37,693 bases of DNA, taken from assembly GCA_905207515.1 (NCBI GenBank), contig CAJLLK010000005.1:1-37693 (forward strand). The letters run 5' to 3'. The translations under genes and the position numbers were made by a program. Below the pieces are notes generated by a model, which worked only from the letters and a program-made list of their open reading frames with translations, was not told the origin of the DNA and made no database searches. Shown here one piece after another: positions 1 to 8,945 of this stretch (within the stretch, counting starts at the first letter, position 1; each line of letters begins with the position of its first letter). This stretch comes from an uncultured Christensenella sp. (GTDB lineage Bacteria; Bacillota; Clostridia; Christensenellales; UBA1242).

Positions 1-2
1 TT

Positions 3-1310
3 TTTAAAATAATTAATTTGCAGTTTGCAATTGGCAAAAAAAATTGTTTGGTTTTAACAAATAGAGCAAAAAGATTGATTTTTTGTGAATTTTTAACAAA
101 TTTTTTGATATTTTTGCTGTTTTTTGCATTTTTTCTGAATCTTTGGATGTTTTTAATAATTTTTTTGTGTTTAATTTTCAGTCCTTTTTTGGTAATTTTA
201 GCGTTTTTCCTAGCCCAGCCAATTGAAGAATCGATAAAAAGAAATTACATAAACAAAGCCAAGAAAAAGTTGCAAAAAATGCCATGCAAAAAAATTGCCA
301 TCACGGGCAGCTTTGGAAAAACTTCCACCAAAAACATTTTGTATCAGATTTTGAAAGAAGAGTTTGACGTGTGTTCAACTCCAAAAAGTTACAACACTCC
401 AATGGGGATTTGCAAAACCATTTTGCAAGAGCTCAAAGAAACGGACGATTTTTTCATTTTGGAATTTGGTGCAAGGCAAAAGGGCGACATTGAATTTTTG
501 GCAAAATTTGTTGGCGTCGATTTTGGCATTATAACCCCAATTGGAAATTGTCATCTGGAAACCTTTGGAAGTTTGGAAAACATTGAAAATGAAAAATACA
601 AACTTTGCTTGGAAGCAAAAAATGTTGTCGTTTTCAATGGCAGAAGCAAATCAACTCAAAAACTGTTTCAGCGTTTTCATCACAAAAAATATTTGGTTTG
701 CCAAAGCGGCAGTTTCGCTTATGCAGAAAACATAAAGTATAACGAAAATGGCAGCACATTTGATTTGGTTTTGGCAGGAGAAAAACACAAAATTCAAACC
801 ACACTGCTTGGAAAAGCAAACATCGACAACATTGTTGTTGGAGTTGCCATGGCACATCTTTTGGGCGAAAGTTTTTTCAACATCAAAAAGGCATTATCAA
901 AATTGAAAGGCGTTCCGCACAGATTGGAACTTATCAAGGGAGAATTTGTCAATGTGATTGACGATTCTTACAACAGCAATTTTGAAGGTTTCAACCAAGC
1001 TTTGGACGTTTTGAAGTTTTTTAAGGGCAAAAAGATTGTCATTTCGCCGGGCATTGTTGAACTTGGGAAAGAACAATTTCAAACAAATTTTGAAGCTGGA
1101 AAAAATGTTGCAAAGGTGGCAGATATTTTTGTGATTATGAACGAAACCAACAAAGATGCGTTGAAAAAAGGTGCAATAAGTGGAGGAATGAGCGAAAATC
1201 AGCTTTATTTTGCAAACGCAAGACAAAAGCAAAAAGAAATTTTGAAAGAAATTGTGCAGCAAGGCGATGTCGTTTTGTTTGAAAATGATTTGCCAGACAA
1301 CTTTGCATAA
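3..1310 (+). CDS. murF: MurF-like UDP-MurNAc-tripeptide--D-Ala-D-Ala ligase, membrane-anchored N-terminus, 5' partial
   Basis: This is a Mur-ligase family protein, probably the ligase that adds D-Ala-D-Ala to the UDP-MurNAc-tripeptide. The frame stays open to the left edge, so the true start probably lies outside; a TTG at 18 is the first start-like codon inside. Visible residues about 25-65 (counted from 18) form strongly hydrophobic segments that look like membrane helices. They precede the ATP-binding loop ITGSFGKTSTK (about 95-105). A central domain with motifs such as EFGARQKGDI and a C-terminal domain with DDSYNSNFEG follow; SYN near the start of domain 3 is typical of MurF. Canonical MurF carries a soluble UDP-binding domain at its N-terminus, so the membrane segment is unusual. 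It is followed after 44 nt by ddl, its usual partner, which makes the D-Ala-D-Ala substrate. Family assignment is confident; exact MurF function is inferred. Confidence 0.82.
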   Translation, partial: FKIINLQFAIGKKNCLVLTNRAKRLIFCEFLTNFLIFLLFFAFFLNLWMFLIIFLCLIFSPFLVILAFFLAQPIEESIKRNYINKAKKKLQKMPCKKIAITGSFGKTSTKNILYQILKEEFDVCSTPKSYNTPMGICKTILQELKETDDFFILEFGARQKGDIEFLAKFVGVDFGIITPIGNCHLETFGSLENIENEKYKLCLEAKNVVVFNGRSKSTQKLFQRFHHKKYLVCQSGSFAYAENIKYNENGSTFDLVLAGEKHKIQTTLLGKANIDNIVVGVAMAHLLGESFFNIKKALSKLKGVPHRLELIKGEFVNVIDDSYNSNFEGFNQALDVLKFFKGKKIVISPGIVELGKEQFQTNFEAGKNVAKVADIFVIMNETNKDALKKGAISGGMSENQLYFANARQKQKEILKEIVQQGDVVLFENDLPDNFA

Positions 1311-1354
1311 CAAAACATCTTTTAAATTCATATAAAAACTTGAAAGGAAGTTTT

Positions 1355-2464
1355 ATGAAAGAAAAAGTTGTTTTAATTTATGGTGGAAAAAGCGTTGAAC
1401 ATGACATTTCTATCATAACTGCACTGCAAGCGAAAAAGCATTTGCCAAAAAATTATGACTATCTGATGATTTACATGGATAAGACGGGTTTGTTTTGGAC
1501 GGCGGACAATTTGGAAGACATCGATGTTTATTCCGATTTTGAGAAAAAAGCAAAAAACAAGCGTGAAATTACATTTTTTTTAGGAAAAAACGTGATTTTA
1601 GTCAAGAAAAAGAACAAATTTGTGTTTAAAGACAAGATTTTGGCGGTTCTAAATTGTTGCCACGGCGGGTCTGGAGAAGACGGAGCTTTGCAAGGTTTGT
1701 TTGAAGTTTGTCAAGTTCCGCAGACCAGTTCTGGCGTCACTTCTTCGGCACTTTGCATGGATAAGGCTTTTATGAAAGACATTTTGAAGGCAAACAGCAT
1801 CAAAACCGCGCCATATGTTTATTTTGACAGATGTGCATACGATAAATTGAAGGCAAAGGTTTTGAAAGGTTTGAATTTTCCTATCATTGTCAAGCCAGCA
1901 AATTTAGGAAGCAGCATAGGCATTTCTGTGTGCAAGTCAAAAGAAGAATTTGCTGATGCAGTCGAATTGGCATTTGAGTTTGACGACAAAATTTTGGCGG
2001 AAAAATTGGTGGAAAATTTGAAAGAGTTCAACTGCGCATGTTTCAATTTTCAAGGTCAAACTTTTGTTTCGCATGTAAATTTTGTCAAAAATGACGGTCA
2101 AATTTACACTTTTCAAGATAAATACCTTTCAAATCAGCCAAATTCAGCGGAAGCCGAGAAAAAACTGGCGAAAAAGATTCAAACGCTCACCGAAAAACTT
2201 TACAAACTTTTCGACTGTCAAGGCATTGTTCGAGTTGACTTTCTTTTTGACGAGAAAAAACAAGAGCTGTTTGTCAACGAAATCAACTCAATCCCTGGCT
2301 CTTTGGCGTTTTATCTTTTTAAGGATGTGCCTTTCAAAGATTTGCTGGGTGCCATGATTGAGCAAAGCATTTTTGTTTCTCACGAAAAAGAAAAACTTTA
2401 CAAAACTTTTGACAGCGATGCCTTGAAAATTTTTGCAAATTCAGCGCAACATCATAAAAAGTGA
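1355..2464 (+). CDS. ddl: D-alanine--D-alanine ligase
   Basis: Ddl joins two D-alanines using ATP in the cytoplasm, supplying the dipeptide used by MurF. The 369-residue protein has the N-terminal GGKSVEHDIS signature (residues 10-19), ATP-grasp motifs around VKPANLGSSIGI, and the metal-binding EINSIPGSLAF near the C-terminus, all typical of the family; the length is normal. ATG 1355 is chosen because AAAGGAAG lies 4-11 nt before it; a TTG at 1340 is in frame but falls before that site. It sits between murF-like and murE in the same direction, consistent with co-transcription. Confidence 0.95.
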   Translation: MKEKVVLIYGGKSVEHDISIITALQAKKHLPKNYDYLMIYMDKTGLFWTADNLEDIDVYSDFEKKAKNKREITFFLGKNVILVKKKNKFVFKDKILAVLNCCHGGSGEDGALQGLFEVCQVPQTSSGVTSSALCMDKAFMKDILKANSIKTAPYVYFDRCAYDKLKAKVLKGLNFPIIVKPANLGSSIGISVCKSKEEFADAVELAFEFDDKILAEKLVENLKEFNCACFNFQGQTFVSHVNFVKNDGQIYTFQDKYLSNQPNSAEAEKKLAKKIQTLTEKLYKLFDCQGIVRVDFLFDEKKQELFVNEINSIPGSLAFYLFKDVPFKDLLGAMIEQSIFVSHEKEKLYKTFDSDALKIFANSAQHHKK

Positions 2465-2554
2465 GCAAAAAAATTGTCAATTGCTGACTTATTTTGACTA
2501 CGCAGCTTTTATTGAACGGCGTTTTATTAAAATTAGCATAAAGGAGAAAAGTTT

Positions 2555-4012
2555 ATGACCTTGAAACAAATTTTGCCTTTTTTGAAAGATGAAAATCTTC
2601 AAAACCAAGATTTTCGTTCTATCAGCCGAGATAGCAGAACTGTCGAGCGCGGAGATGTTTATTTTTGTTTGTCTGACGATGAAAAATTATCAAAACAAAG
2701 GTGTGATGAGGCTTTGAAAAAGGGAGCTACACTTGCTGTGAGCAATTTTGACGTTCTGCCAAATGTTTTGAAAGTGGAAGATGCCAGAGTTGTTTTTGCA
2801 AATGCATGCAAACTTTGTTATGACCAAGCTTGCGACAAAATGAAGCTTATTGGTGTGACTGGCACAAACGGAAAGACGACAACGACGCATATTATTGCTG
2901 AAATGCTAGCGCGAAACGGCAAAAAAGTTGGGCTTATTGGCACGAACGGCGTTAAGTTTGACGGCAAAACTTTGGATAGTCCGTTGACAACTCCAGATGC
3001 TGACTTTTTGCATAAAACTTTTTTTGACATGCAAAACGCTGGAGTGGAATATGTTGTCATGGAAGTTTCGGCGCACGCTTTGGCGCAGAAAAGAGTTGAC
3101 GGCATCAAGTTTGATGTCGGAGTTTTGACAAACGTAACGCAGGACCATTTGGATTATTTTAAAAGTTTTGAAAACTATGAAAGGGCAAAATTTGACTTTT
3201 TCACAAAAGAACATATCAAACAGGCCGTGGTTTGTTTGGATGATAAATCGGGTCAAAAACTTGTGCAACAGCTAGAAGTTCCGGTTTTGACTTACGGGCT
3301 GGCCAGTCCAAGTGACACTTTTGCAATTGATGTGTGCTGCTCCATGAATGGCTCGCACTTTGTTGGAAATGTTTGCGACAAAATTGTGGAAATAAAAACC
3401 AATTTGGTGGGGCATTATAATGTTTTAAACTCTCTTGCTGCCTTGACAGTTTGTCACTGTTTGGGGCTCGGCGAAAATGAGCTTGCAAGGGGATTGAATT
3501 TTGTCAATCCAGTTGAAGGCAGGTTTAACGTTGTCAATTTCAACGGCAAACATATTGTGATTGATTATGCTCATTCACCTGACAGTTTGAAAAATGTTTT
3601 GCAAACGGCAAGAAGTTTGACAAACAAAAATGTTTATGTCGTTTTTGGATGCGGCGGAAACCGTGACAAACTCAAACGACCGCTTATGGGCAGAATTGCC
3701 GAAACAAATGCCGATTATGTCTGCCTGACTGACGATAACCCACGCCTGGAAAAGTCGCTTGACATCATTTCTGACATTGAAAAGGGCATGAACAAACCGC
3801 ACATGGTCGAGCCAAACAGGGCGAGCGCAATCAGAAAGATGATAGATTTTGCTCAAAAAGATGACATCATTGTCATTGCTGGCAAGGGTGCGGAGAAATA
3901 TCAAGAAATAGGAACTCAAAAATTTGCATATAATGATTTTGACGCAATATATTCTTATTTCAAAGAATTGGACCCTGTCAAAAAGCGAGGCAAAGAATTT
4001 TATGATTGTTAA
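2555..4012 (+). CDS. murE: UDP-MurNAc-L-Ala-D-Glu--meso-diaminopimelate ligase
   Basis: MurE adds the third stem-peptide residue during cytoplasmic peptidoglycan precursor synthesis. The 485-residue protein carries the P-loop GVTGTNGKTTT (about 100-110), the SAHAL motif (about 172-176), and DNPR at 394-397. DNPR is the motif that binds meso-diaminopimelate, so the wall is predicted to be DAP-type rather than lysine-type. The start has a clear AAGGAG 7 nt upstream. The last codons overlap the start of mraY by 11 nt, indicating translational coupling. Confidence 0.96.
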   Translation: MTLKQILPFLKDENLQNQDFRSISRDSRTVERGDVYFCLSDDEKLSKQRCDEALKKGATLAVSNFDVLPNVLKVEDARVVFANACKLCYDQACDKMKLIGVTGTNGKTTTTHIIAEMLARNGKKVGLIGTNGVKFDGKTLDSPLTTPDADFLHKTFFDMQNAGVEYVVMEVSAHALAQKRVDGIKFDVGVLTNVTQDHLDYFKSFENYERAKFDFFTKEHIKQAVVCLDDKSGQKLVQQLEVPVLTYGLASPSDTFAIDVCCSMNGSHFVGNVCDKIVEIKTNLVGHYNVLNSLAALTVCHCLGLGENELARGLNFVNPVEGRFNVVNFNGKHIVIDYAHSPDSLKNVLQTARSLTNKNVYVVFGCGGNRDKLKRPLMGRIAETNADYVCLTDDNPRLEKSLDIISDIEKGMNKPHMVEPNRASAIRKMIDFAQKDDIIVIAGKGAEKYQEIGTQKFAYNDFDAIYSYFKELDPVKKRGKEFYDC

Positions 4013-4967
4013 ATATTTAATTTGCGGGCTGTGTTGTTTGCTTTTTGCAAGCTTGATAGCTCCGCTGGTGCTTTGGGCTTGCAAAAAACTTAAGGCTTCT
4101 CAAAGCATTTTGCATTATGTGGACAAGCATGCAAGCAAAGAAGGCACTCCAACAATGGGCGGGCTTATTTTCATTTTGACGACTTTTTTTGCAGGCTGTT
4201 TTTTGTTTGAATATTCCACTTTTTTGGCGTGGTTTGCACTCGCGGTCATGTTTGCATATGCACTGTTGGGTTTTTTGGATGACATAATCAAGGTGCACTT
4301 TCATCACAACGAGGGATTGCGACCTTATCAAAAAATTGTGGGACAAGTTGGAATTGCGGTCATCATTGCGGTGTATGTTTACCTTTCGGGCAGAACAACA
4401 CTTTCTTTTTTCGCATGGGAGTTTGACATTGGTTGGGGAATTATTCCGCTTGTAGTGCTTGTTATGGTGGCGACGACAAACAGTGTAAATTTGACGGACG
4501 GTTTGGACGGCTTGGCTGGTGGAGTTTCTCTCATCTATATCTTGGTGTTTGGCATTTTGCTGGCGATTTCAAATTCGCTTGAACTTCAAAACATGGCAAT
4601 GCTTTGTTTTGGGCTTTGTGGTGGACTTGCTGGCTTTCTGCTTTTCAACTGTTTTCCTGCTAAAATCTTTATGGGCGACACAGGCTCGCTTGCACTGGGT
4701 GGATTTATTGGGACAATTGCCGTTTTGAGCGAGTTGGAACTTCTGCTTCCAATCATGGGCATCATGTTTGTTTTGTCTGCCGTCTCTGACATCATTCAAG
4801 TTTTGCACTACAAACGGACTAAAAAGCGCGTTTTTTTAATGGCTCCGCTTCATCATCATTTTGAGCAAAAAGGAGTGCATGAAAACAGAATTGTCGCAGT
4901 ATATATAGTTATAACAGCGGCAGTTTCTTTGACAGTTTTGACCTGTATGCTGACCGTTGGAATTTGA
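4002..4967 (+). CDS. mraY: Phospho-N-acetylmuramoyl-pentapeptide transferase
   Basis: MraY moves phospho-MurNAc-pentapeptide from UDP to undecaprenyl phosphate, making lipid I at the membrane. The 321-residue protein is a polytopic membrane protein with the family hallmarks TNSVNLTDGLDGLAGG, FMGDTGSLALGG and the histidine motif APLHHHFEQKG. ATG 4002 is chosen because it gives the normal N-terminus starting with a membrane helix; in-frame upstream codons lie inside murE and would add non-homologous residues. It overlaps murE by 11 nt and murD begins 15 nt after it. Confidence 0.95.
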   Translation: MIVKYLICGLCCLLFASLIAPLVLWACKKLKASQSILHYVDKHASKEGTPTMGGLIFILTTFFAGCFLFEYSTFLAWFALAVMFAYALLGFLDDIIKVHFHHNEGLRPYQKIVGQVGIAVIIAVYVYLSGRTTLSFFAWEFDIGWGIIPLVVLVMVATTNSVNLTDGLDGLAGGVSLIYILVFGILLAISNSLELQNMAMLCFGLCGGLAGFLLFNCFPAKIFMGDTGSLALGGFIGTIAVLSELELLLPIMGIMFVLSAVSDIIQVLHYKRTKKRVFLMAPLHHHFEQKGVHENRIVAVYIVITAAVSLTVLTCMLTVGI

Positions 4968-4982
4968 CCAAGGGAACTTTGA

Positions 4983-6290
4983 ATGAAATTAAAAAACAAA
5001 AAGGTTTTGGTTTATGGGCTTGGAGACAGTGGACGAGCCGCCATAAAACTTTTAAAAAATCAAAATGCTTATGTCAGTTTTTATGATGACGACATAAGAT
5101 TTTTCGAGTATGTCGGTTTTGAACGCAATCCGGAAAATCAAAATTATGATTTGGTTGTTGTCAGTCCTGGCATAAAGTGCGTCGGAAACACTCTGCTTGA
5201 GAAATTTAAAGAAAAAAACATTCCAATCATCTCTGAGATAGATTTGGCGTATATGTTTTCAAAGGGAAAGATTGTCGCAATCACTGGCACAAACGGCAAG
5301 ACAACTGTCAGCATGCTCACCAACAAAATTTTGAAAGCTGCGGGCTATAAAACTTTTTTGTGTGGAAACATCGGCTTGCCATTTTCTGCGGTGTGTGAGA
5401 AAACCACAAAAAACAGTGTTGTGGTTTGTGAAGTCAGCAATTTTCAACTTGAGACAAGCCAATTTTTTCGAGTGGATGTTGCTTGCATTTTAAACATAAA
5501 GCCAGACCATTTAAATAGGCATGGCAGTTTTGAAGAATATAAAAAAGTGAAAGCGAAGATTGCTCAAAACCTGAGAAGCAAAGATGTTTTGATTTTAAAC
5601 TTAGACGATGATGAAGCAAAAAAGATGATTTTACACAAAAATTATCAATTTTTTTCAAAAAATAAGCTAAAAAAGGGCGTTTTTGTTTTTAAAAACCAAA
5701 TTTTTGTTAATAAAAAACCAATTTTAAGTTTAAACGAAATTCATTTGCGTGGCGAAAAAAATTTGGAAAATGTGCTTGCAAGCGTGTGCATCTGTTCACA
5801 TTTCAATGTGACGGCAGAAAATGTCCGTTTGGCACTTTCAAAATTCACTTTGGCTTCGCATCGAATGGAATTTGTTGGAGAAATCCGTGGTGTCATATTT
5901 GTTGACGACAGCAAAGCGACAAATGTGGCGTCAACAATCGCTTGCGTCGAAGCGTTTAAAGACAAAGAAATTGTGCTTCTGATGGGTGGGCAAGGCAAAA
6001 ACATTGACTATGCCGAACTTTTTTCGTTGAATTTCAAAATCAAACAAATTGTTTGTTTTGGCGAAGATGGACAAAAAATTCAAGAAGTTGCTGAAAAATT
6101 TGGTTATAATGCGGTTCTTTTCAAACATTTCGACGATGCTGTGCTTTTCAGCAAAGAATTTGCTGGGTTTGGAGATTATGTTTTGTTGTCTCCAGGGTGT
6201 GCAAGCTTTGACGAATTTTCAAATTATTCTGAGCGCGGTGACCGCTTTAAAAGTTTGATTTTTGGAGAACTGAATGAAAGCAAAAACTGA
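4983..6290 (+). CDS. murD: UDP-MurNAc-L-alanine--D-glutamate ligase
   Basis: MurD adds D-glutamate to UDP-MurNAc-L-alanine. The 435-residue protein has an N-terminal nucleotide-binding fold (VLVYGLGDSGRAA), the P-loop TGTNGKTTVS (101-110), the central EVSNFQLE motif and the C-terminal MGGQGKN and LSPGCASFDEF motifs, all typical of MurD. An AAGGGAA site lies just upstream of ATG 4983. It overlaps ftsW by 17 nt. Length and domain order are normal. Confidence 0.96.
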   Translation: MKLKNKKVLVYGLGDSGRAAIKLLKNQNAYVSFYDDDIRFFEYVGFERNPENQNYDLVVVSPGIKCVGNTLLEKFKEKNIPIISEIDLAYMFSKGKIVAITGTNGKTTVSMLTNKILKAAGYKTFLCGNIGLPFSAVCEKTTKNSVVVCEVSNFQLETSQFFRVDVACILNIKPDHLNRHGSFEEYKKVKAKIAQNLRSKDVLILNLDDDEAKKMILHKNYQFFSKNKLKKGVFVFKNQIFVNKKPILSLNEIHLRGEKNLENVLASVCICSHFNVTAENVRLALSKFTLASHRMEFVGEIRGVIFVDDSKATNVASTIACVEAFKDKEIVLLMGGQGKNIDYAELFSLNFKIKQIVCFGEDGQKIQEVAEKFGYNAVLFKHFDDAVLFSKEFAGFGDYVLLSPGCASFDEFSNYSERGDRFKSLIFGELNESKN

Positions 6291-7422
6291 AAAAGTGCGT
6301 TTTTTTAACAGCAAAAAAATTTTAAAGTTTTTCAATAGGCAAGAAATTTTGGTTGTTTTGCTTGTGCTTTTTCTTGTCGGATTTGGTTGCTTGATGGTTT
6401 ACAGCGCAAGCAGCTATTCTGCGGCTTATAGATATGGAAATGAATATTTTTTCTTGTTTAAACAACTTTTTGGCGTGATTTTAGGTGTTTTTGCACTGTT
6501 TTTCTTTACTTTTTTCGATTATCATCTTTTGAAAAAGTTTAAATATTGGATTTTGGCTGTCAGTTTAATTTTGCTCGTTTTGGTTTTTGTCCCTGGTTTT
6601 GGAACGCAAAGTTATGGTGCAAACAGGTGGGTGAATTTGTTTGGAATTTCCATCCAACCATCAGAGATTGCAAAATTTGCACTTGTTCTGTTTTTGGCGT
6701 GTTACCTGTCAGAAAAACATGACAAAATCAAAACATTTAAAGGGCTTATTCCTCCGCTTGTTGTTGCGGGCTTGCTGTGCGTGCTTGTTATCATTGAGCC
6801 GAGCATGAGCGTGACAATGTGTTTGGCGTTTGTGACATTTTTTATGCTTATCATTGGTGGTATGAGCAAAAAACACACCTTGATTTTTTCTTCCGCTGCT
6901 GCATTGGCGGTGCCTGTTTTGATCATCGCAGAACCCTACAGATTGAAGCGTTTGTTTGCTTTTTTAAATCCTTGGGCAAGCCCGCAAGGCGAAGGTTTTC
7001 AACTCATTCAATCGTTTTATAGCTTGGGAAATGGTGGCTGGTTTGGTGTTGGGCTTTTCAATTCTCGCCAAAAATATCTCTTTTTGCCGTTTGCGGAGTC
7101 GGATTTCATCTTTTCGATAATTGGCGAAGAATTGGGATATGTTGGCTGCCTGTGTTTGATGACGGTCTATGCTGTTTTGATTTTTCAACTTTTCAAAATT
7201 GGGCTCAACGCAAAGGATAGGTTTGGTTGTCTGCTTGCTTGCGGCGTCGGAATTGTCATTGCTGTTCAAACTCTTTTGAACATTGCAGTTGTGACGGGTT
7301 CAATTCCGCCGACTGGACTTCCGTTGCCGTTCATTTCAAGTGGTGGAACCTCTGTGGCTGTCTTTATGGCGGCAGTTGGTGTTGCTATTTCCGTAAGTAG
7401 ACATTCCAGAAGAGAGGTTTAA
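6274..7422 (+). CDS. ftsW: SEDS-family peptidoglycan glycosyltransferase FtsW (or SpoVE)
   Basis: FtsW polymerises lipid II glycan strands at the division septum together with a class B penicillin-binding protein. The 382-residue protein has about ten membrane helices. It carries the SEDS signatures LMVYSASS in the first helix, GANRWV and QPSEIAKFALVLF after it, and PTGLPLPFISSGGTS near the C-terminus. The start overlaps the end of murD. The homologous sporulation protein SpoVE cannot be told apart by sequence alone; position at the end of a mur operon fits either. murG, which often follows, is absent here: a terminator and tilS come next. Confidence 0.93.
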   Translation: MKAKTEKVRFFNSKKILKFFNRQEILVVLLVLFLVGFGCLMVYSASSYSAAYRYGNEYFFLFKQLFGVILGVFALFFFTFFDYHLLKKFKYWILAVSLILLVLVFVPGFGTQSYGANRWVNLFGISIQPSEIAKFALVLFLACYLSEKHDKIKTFKGLIPPLVVAGLLCVLVIIEPSMSVTMCLAFVTFFMLIIGGMSKKHTLIFSSAAALAVPVLIIAEPYRLKRLFAFLNPWASPQGEGFQLIQSFYSLGNGGWFGVGLFNSRQKYLFLPFAESDFIFSIIGEELGYVGCLCLMTVYAVLIFQLFKIGLNAKDRFGCLLACGVGIVIAVQTLLNIAVVTGSIPPTGLPLPFISSGGTSVAVFMAAVGVAISVSRHSRREV

Positions 7423-7447
7423 AATTTTCAAATCTTCAAAAAATTGC

Positions 7448-7477
7448 AAAAAATAGCTTCAAAAACGCTATTTTTTT
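7448..7477 (+). terminator. Intrinsic terminator of the mur-ftsW operon
   Basis: AAAAAATAGC (7448-7457) pairs with GCTATTTTTT (7467-7476) around a 9-nt loop, and the 3' arm is itself a T run. It lies 25 nt after the ftsW stop. Confidence 0.75.
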
Positions 7478-7488
7478 GTAAAAACATA

Positions 7489-7517
7489 TTGTTTTTATGT
7501 TGTTTTCATGTTATACT
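7489..7517 (+). promoter_or_regulatory. Sigma-A promoter of tilS
   Basis: TTGTTT (7489-7494) and TATACT (7512-7517) are separated by 17 bp. The predicted transcription start is near 7524, ahead of the GGGGA ribosome site of tilS. Confidence 0.65.
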
Positions 7518-7548
7518 TAAGATGAAATTATTTTTGGGGATGAAAAGA

Positions 7549-8880
7549 ATGGAAAAAATTTTGGATTTTATCAAACAAAACAATCTTATCAAACCAGGCG
7601 AAGTTGTTGGAGTTGGTGTGAGCGGTGGAATTGATTCTATGTGCCTTTTGCATTTTTTGAATGCAAACAAACAGTTGCTTGATATTGATGTTGTTGCCAT
7701 TCACATCAATCACGGAATTAGAGAAGAAAGTGACGATGAAGCAAGGTTTGTTGTTCAAAAATGCAGAGAAATGGGTGTGCGCGTTTACAAATTTTCTATC
7801 GATGCACCAAAAATTGCCAAAGACAAACGCATCAGTGTGGAAACTGCCGCTCGTGAAGGGCGTTATGGCGTTTTTGATGCACTTGTGAAAAAAGACATCA
7901 TCGACAAAGTTGCATTGGCTCATCATCAAAGCGACCAAGCAGAAACCATTTTGATGCACATCTTCAGAGGTTGCGGCGCAAACGGCGCAAAGGGAATGGA
8001 ACCAATCAGAGACGGAATTTACATCAGACCAATGCTTAAAGTTTCCAAAGAAGAGATAAGTCTTTATGCTTCGACAAACAACATCGAATTTGTGGAAGAC
8101 TCAAGCAATGCTGACAATTCTTACACAAGAAACTATGTTCGAAATGTGCTCATGAAAGACATTTTGAAAAAATGGCCTAACGCAGTTGAAGCCATAAACA
8201 ACTTTGCAGAGGCTGTTTCTGACGACGATGATTACATTCAATCAATCATCGACACAAATGCACTTTTGGTTGACGAAAAAATTGTTCAAATGCCTTGCAG
8301 TTATTTTTCGGGCAGCAGTGCGATTTACAGCCGAATTGTTTTCAAAGCGCTGGCACTTATTGGCGTCACAAAAGATATTGAAAGAAAACACATCGAAATG
8401 ATCAAAGACCTTGCCACAAGCATGGAAAATGGCAAAAAAATCAAATTGCCATATGACATTGTTGTCAGCAAAGAATATGACTATTTGACTTTTGAAAACA
8501 ACTATGTCGAAAAACCTCAACTTTCAAAAACTTTGAAATGTGAAGAATTTGAAGCTCCAAATTATGGAAACATCGTCATCAAGAGAGTGAAAACTGACAA
8601 GATGAACGAAGATGGTGCGCTTTATTTTGATTATCGAAAAGTTCCAAAGACGGCAAGGTGGCGTTATCGTGAAGACGGCGACGTCTTTGAAAAATTCGGC
8701 GGAGGAACAAAAAAACTCAAATCATTTTTGATTGACAAAAAAATTCCTGTTCGCTTGAGAGATTATATTCCAGTTTTGGCTGATGAGAACGAAGTGTATG
8801 TCATCGCGGGTGTTGAAGTGAGCGAAAAAGTGAGAGTGGAAGATGTTCCAACTTGCTACAAAGTCACTGTTGAAAAATAA
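7549..8880 (+). CDS. tilS: tRNA(Ile)-lysidine synthase
   Basis: TilS modifies C34 of the CAU-anticodon isoleucine tRNA to lysidine, switching decoding from AUG to AUA. The 443-residue protein has the PP-loop SGGIDS (25-30), the downstream HHQSDQAETILMHIFRG motif and the C-terminal region with RWREDGD-like and KKLKSFLIDKKIP sequences typical of TilS. ATG 7549 is favoured over the in-frame ATG 7540 because GGGGA at 7536-7540 is 8 nt upstream of 7549 but overlaps 7540. It has its own promoter and terminator and so seems to be monocistronic. Confidence 0.93.
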   Translation: MEKILDFIKQNNLIKPGEVVGVGVSGGIDSMCLLHFLNANKQLLDIDVVAIHINHGIREESDDEARFVVQKCREMGVRVYKFSIDAPKIAKDKRISVETAAREGRYGVFDALVKKDIIDKVALAHHQSDQAETILMHIFRGCGANGAKGMEPIRDGIYIRPMLKVSKEEISLYASTNNIEFVEDSSNADNSYTRNYVRNVLMKDILKKWPNAVEAINNFAEAVSDDDDYIQSIIDTNALLVDEKIVQMPCSYFSGSSAIYSRIVFKALALIGVTKDIERKHIEMIKDLATSMENGKKIKLPYDIVVSKEYDYLTFENNYVEKPQLSKTLKCEEFEAPNYGNIVIKRVKTDKMNEDGALYFDYRKVPKTARWRYREDGDVFEKFGGGTKKLKSFLIDKKIPVRLRDYIPVLADENEVYVIAGVEVSEKVRVEDVPTCYKVTVEK

Positions 8881-8908
8881 AAACTTAGCACTTTGCTAAG
8901 TTTTTTTT
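8881..8908. terminator. Terminator shared by tilS and the convergent exported-protein gene
   Basis: AAACTTAGCA (8881-8890) pairs perfectly with TGCTAAGTTT (8894-8903) around a 3-nt loop, followed by more T. The other strand also ends in a T-rich stretch, so it can serve the minus-strand gene that ends at 8946. Confidence 0.85.
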
Positions 8909-8945
8909 GTTGCGTTTTAAATGAAAATAATTTTAAATTTTTATT

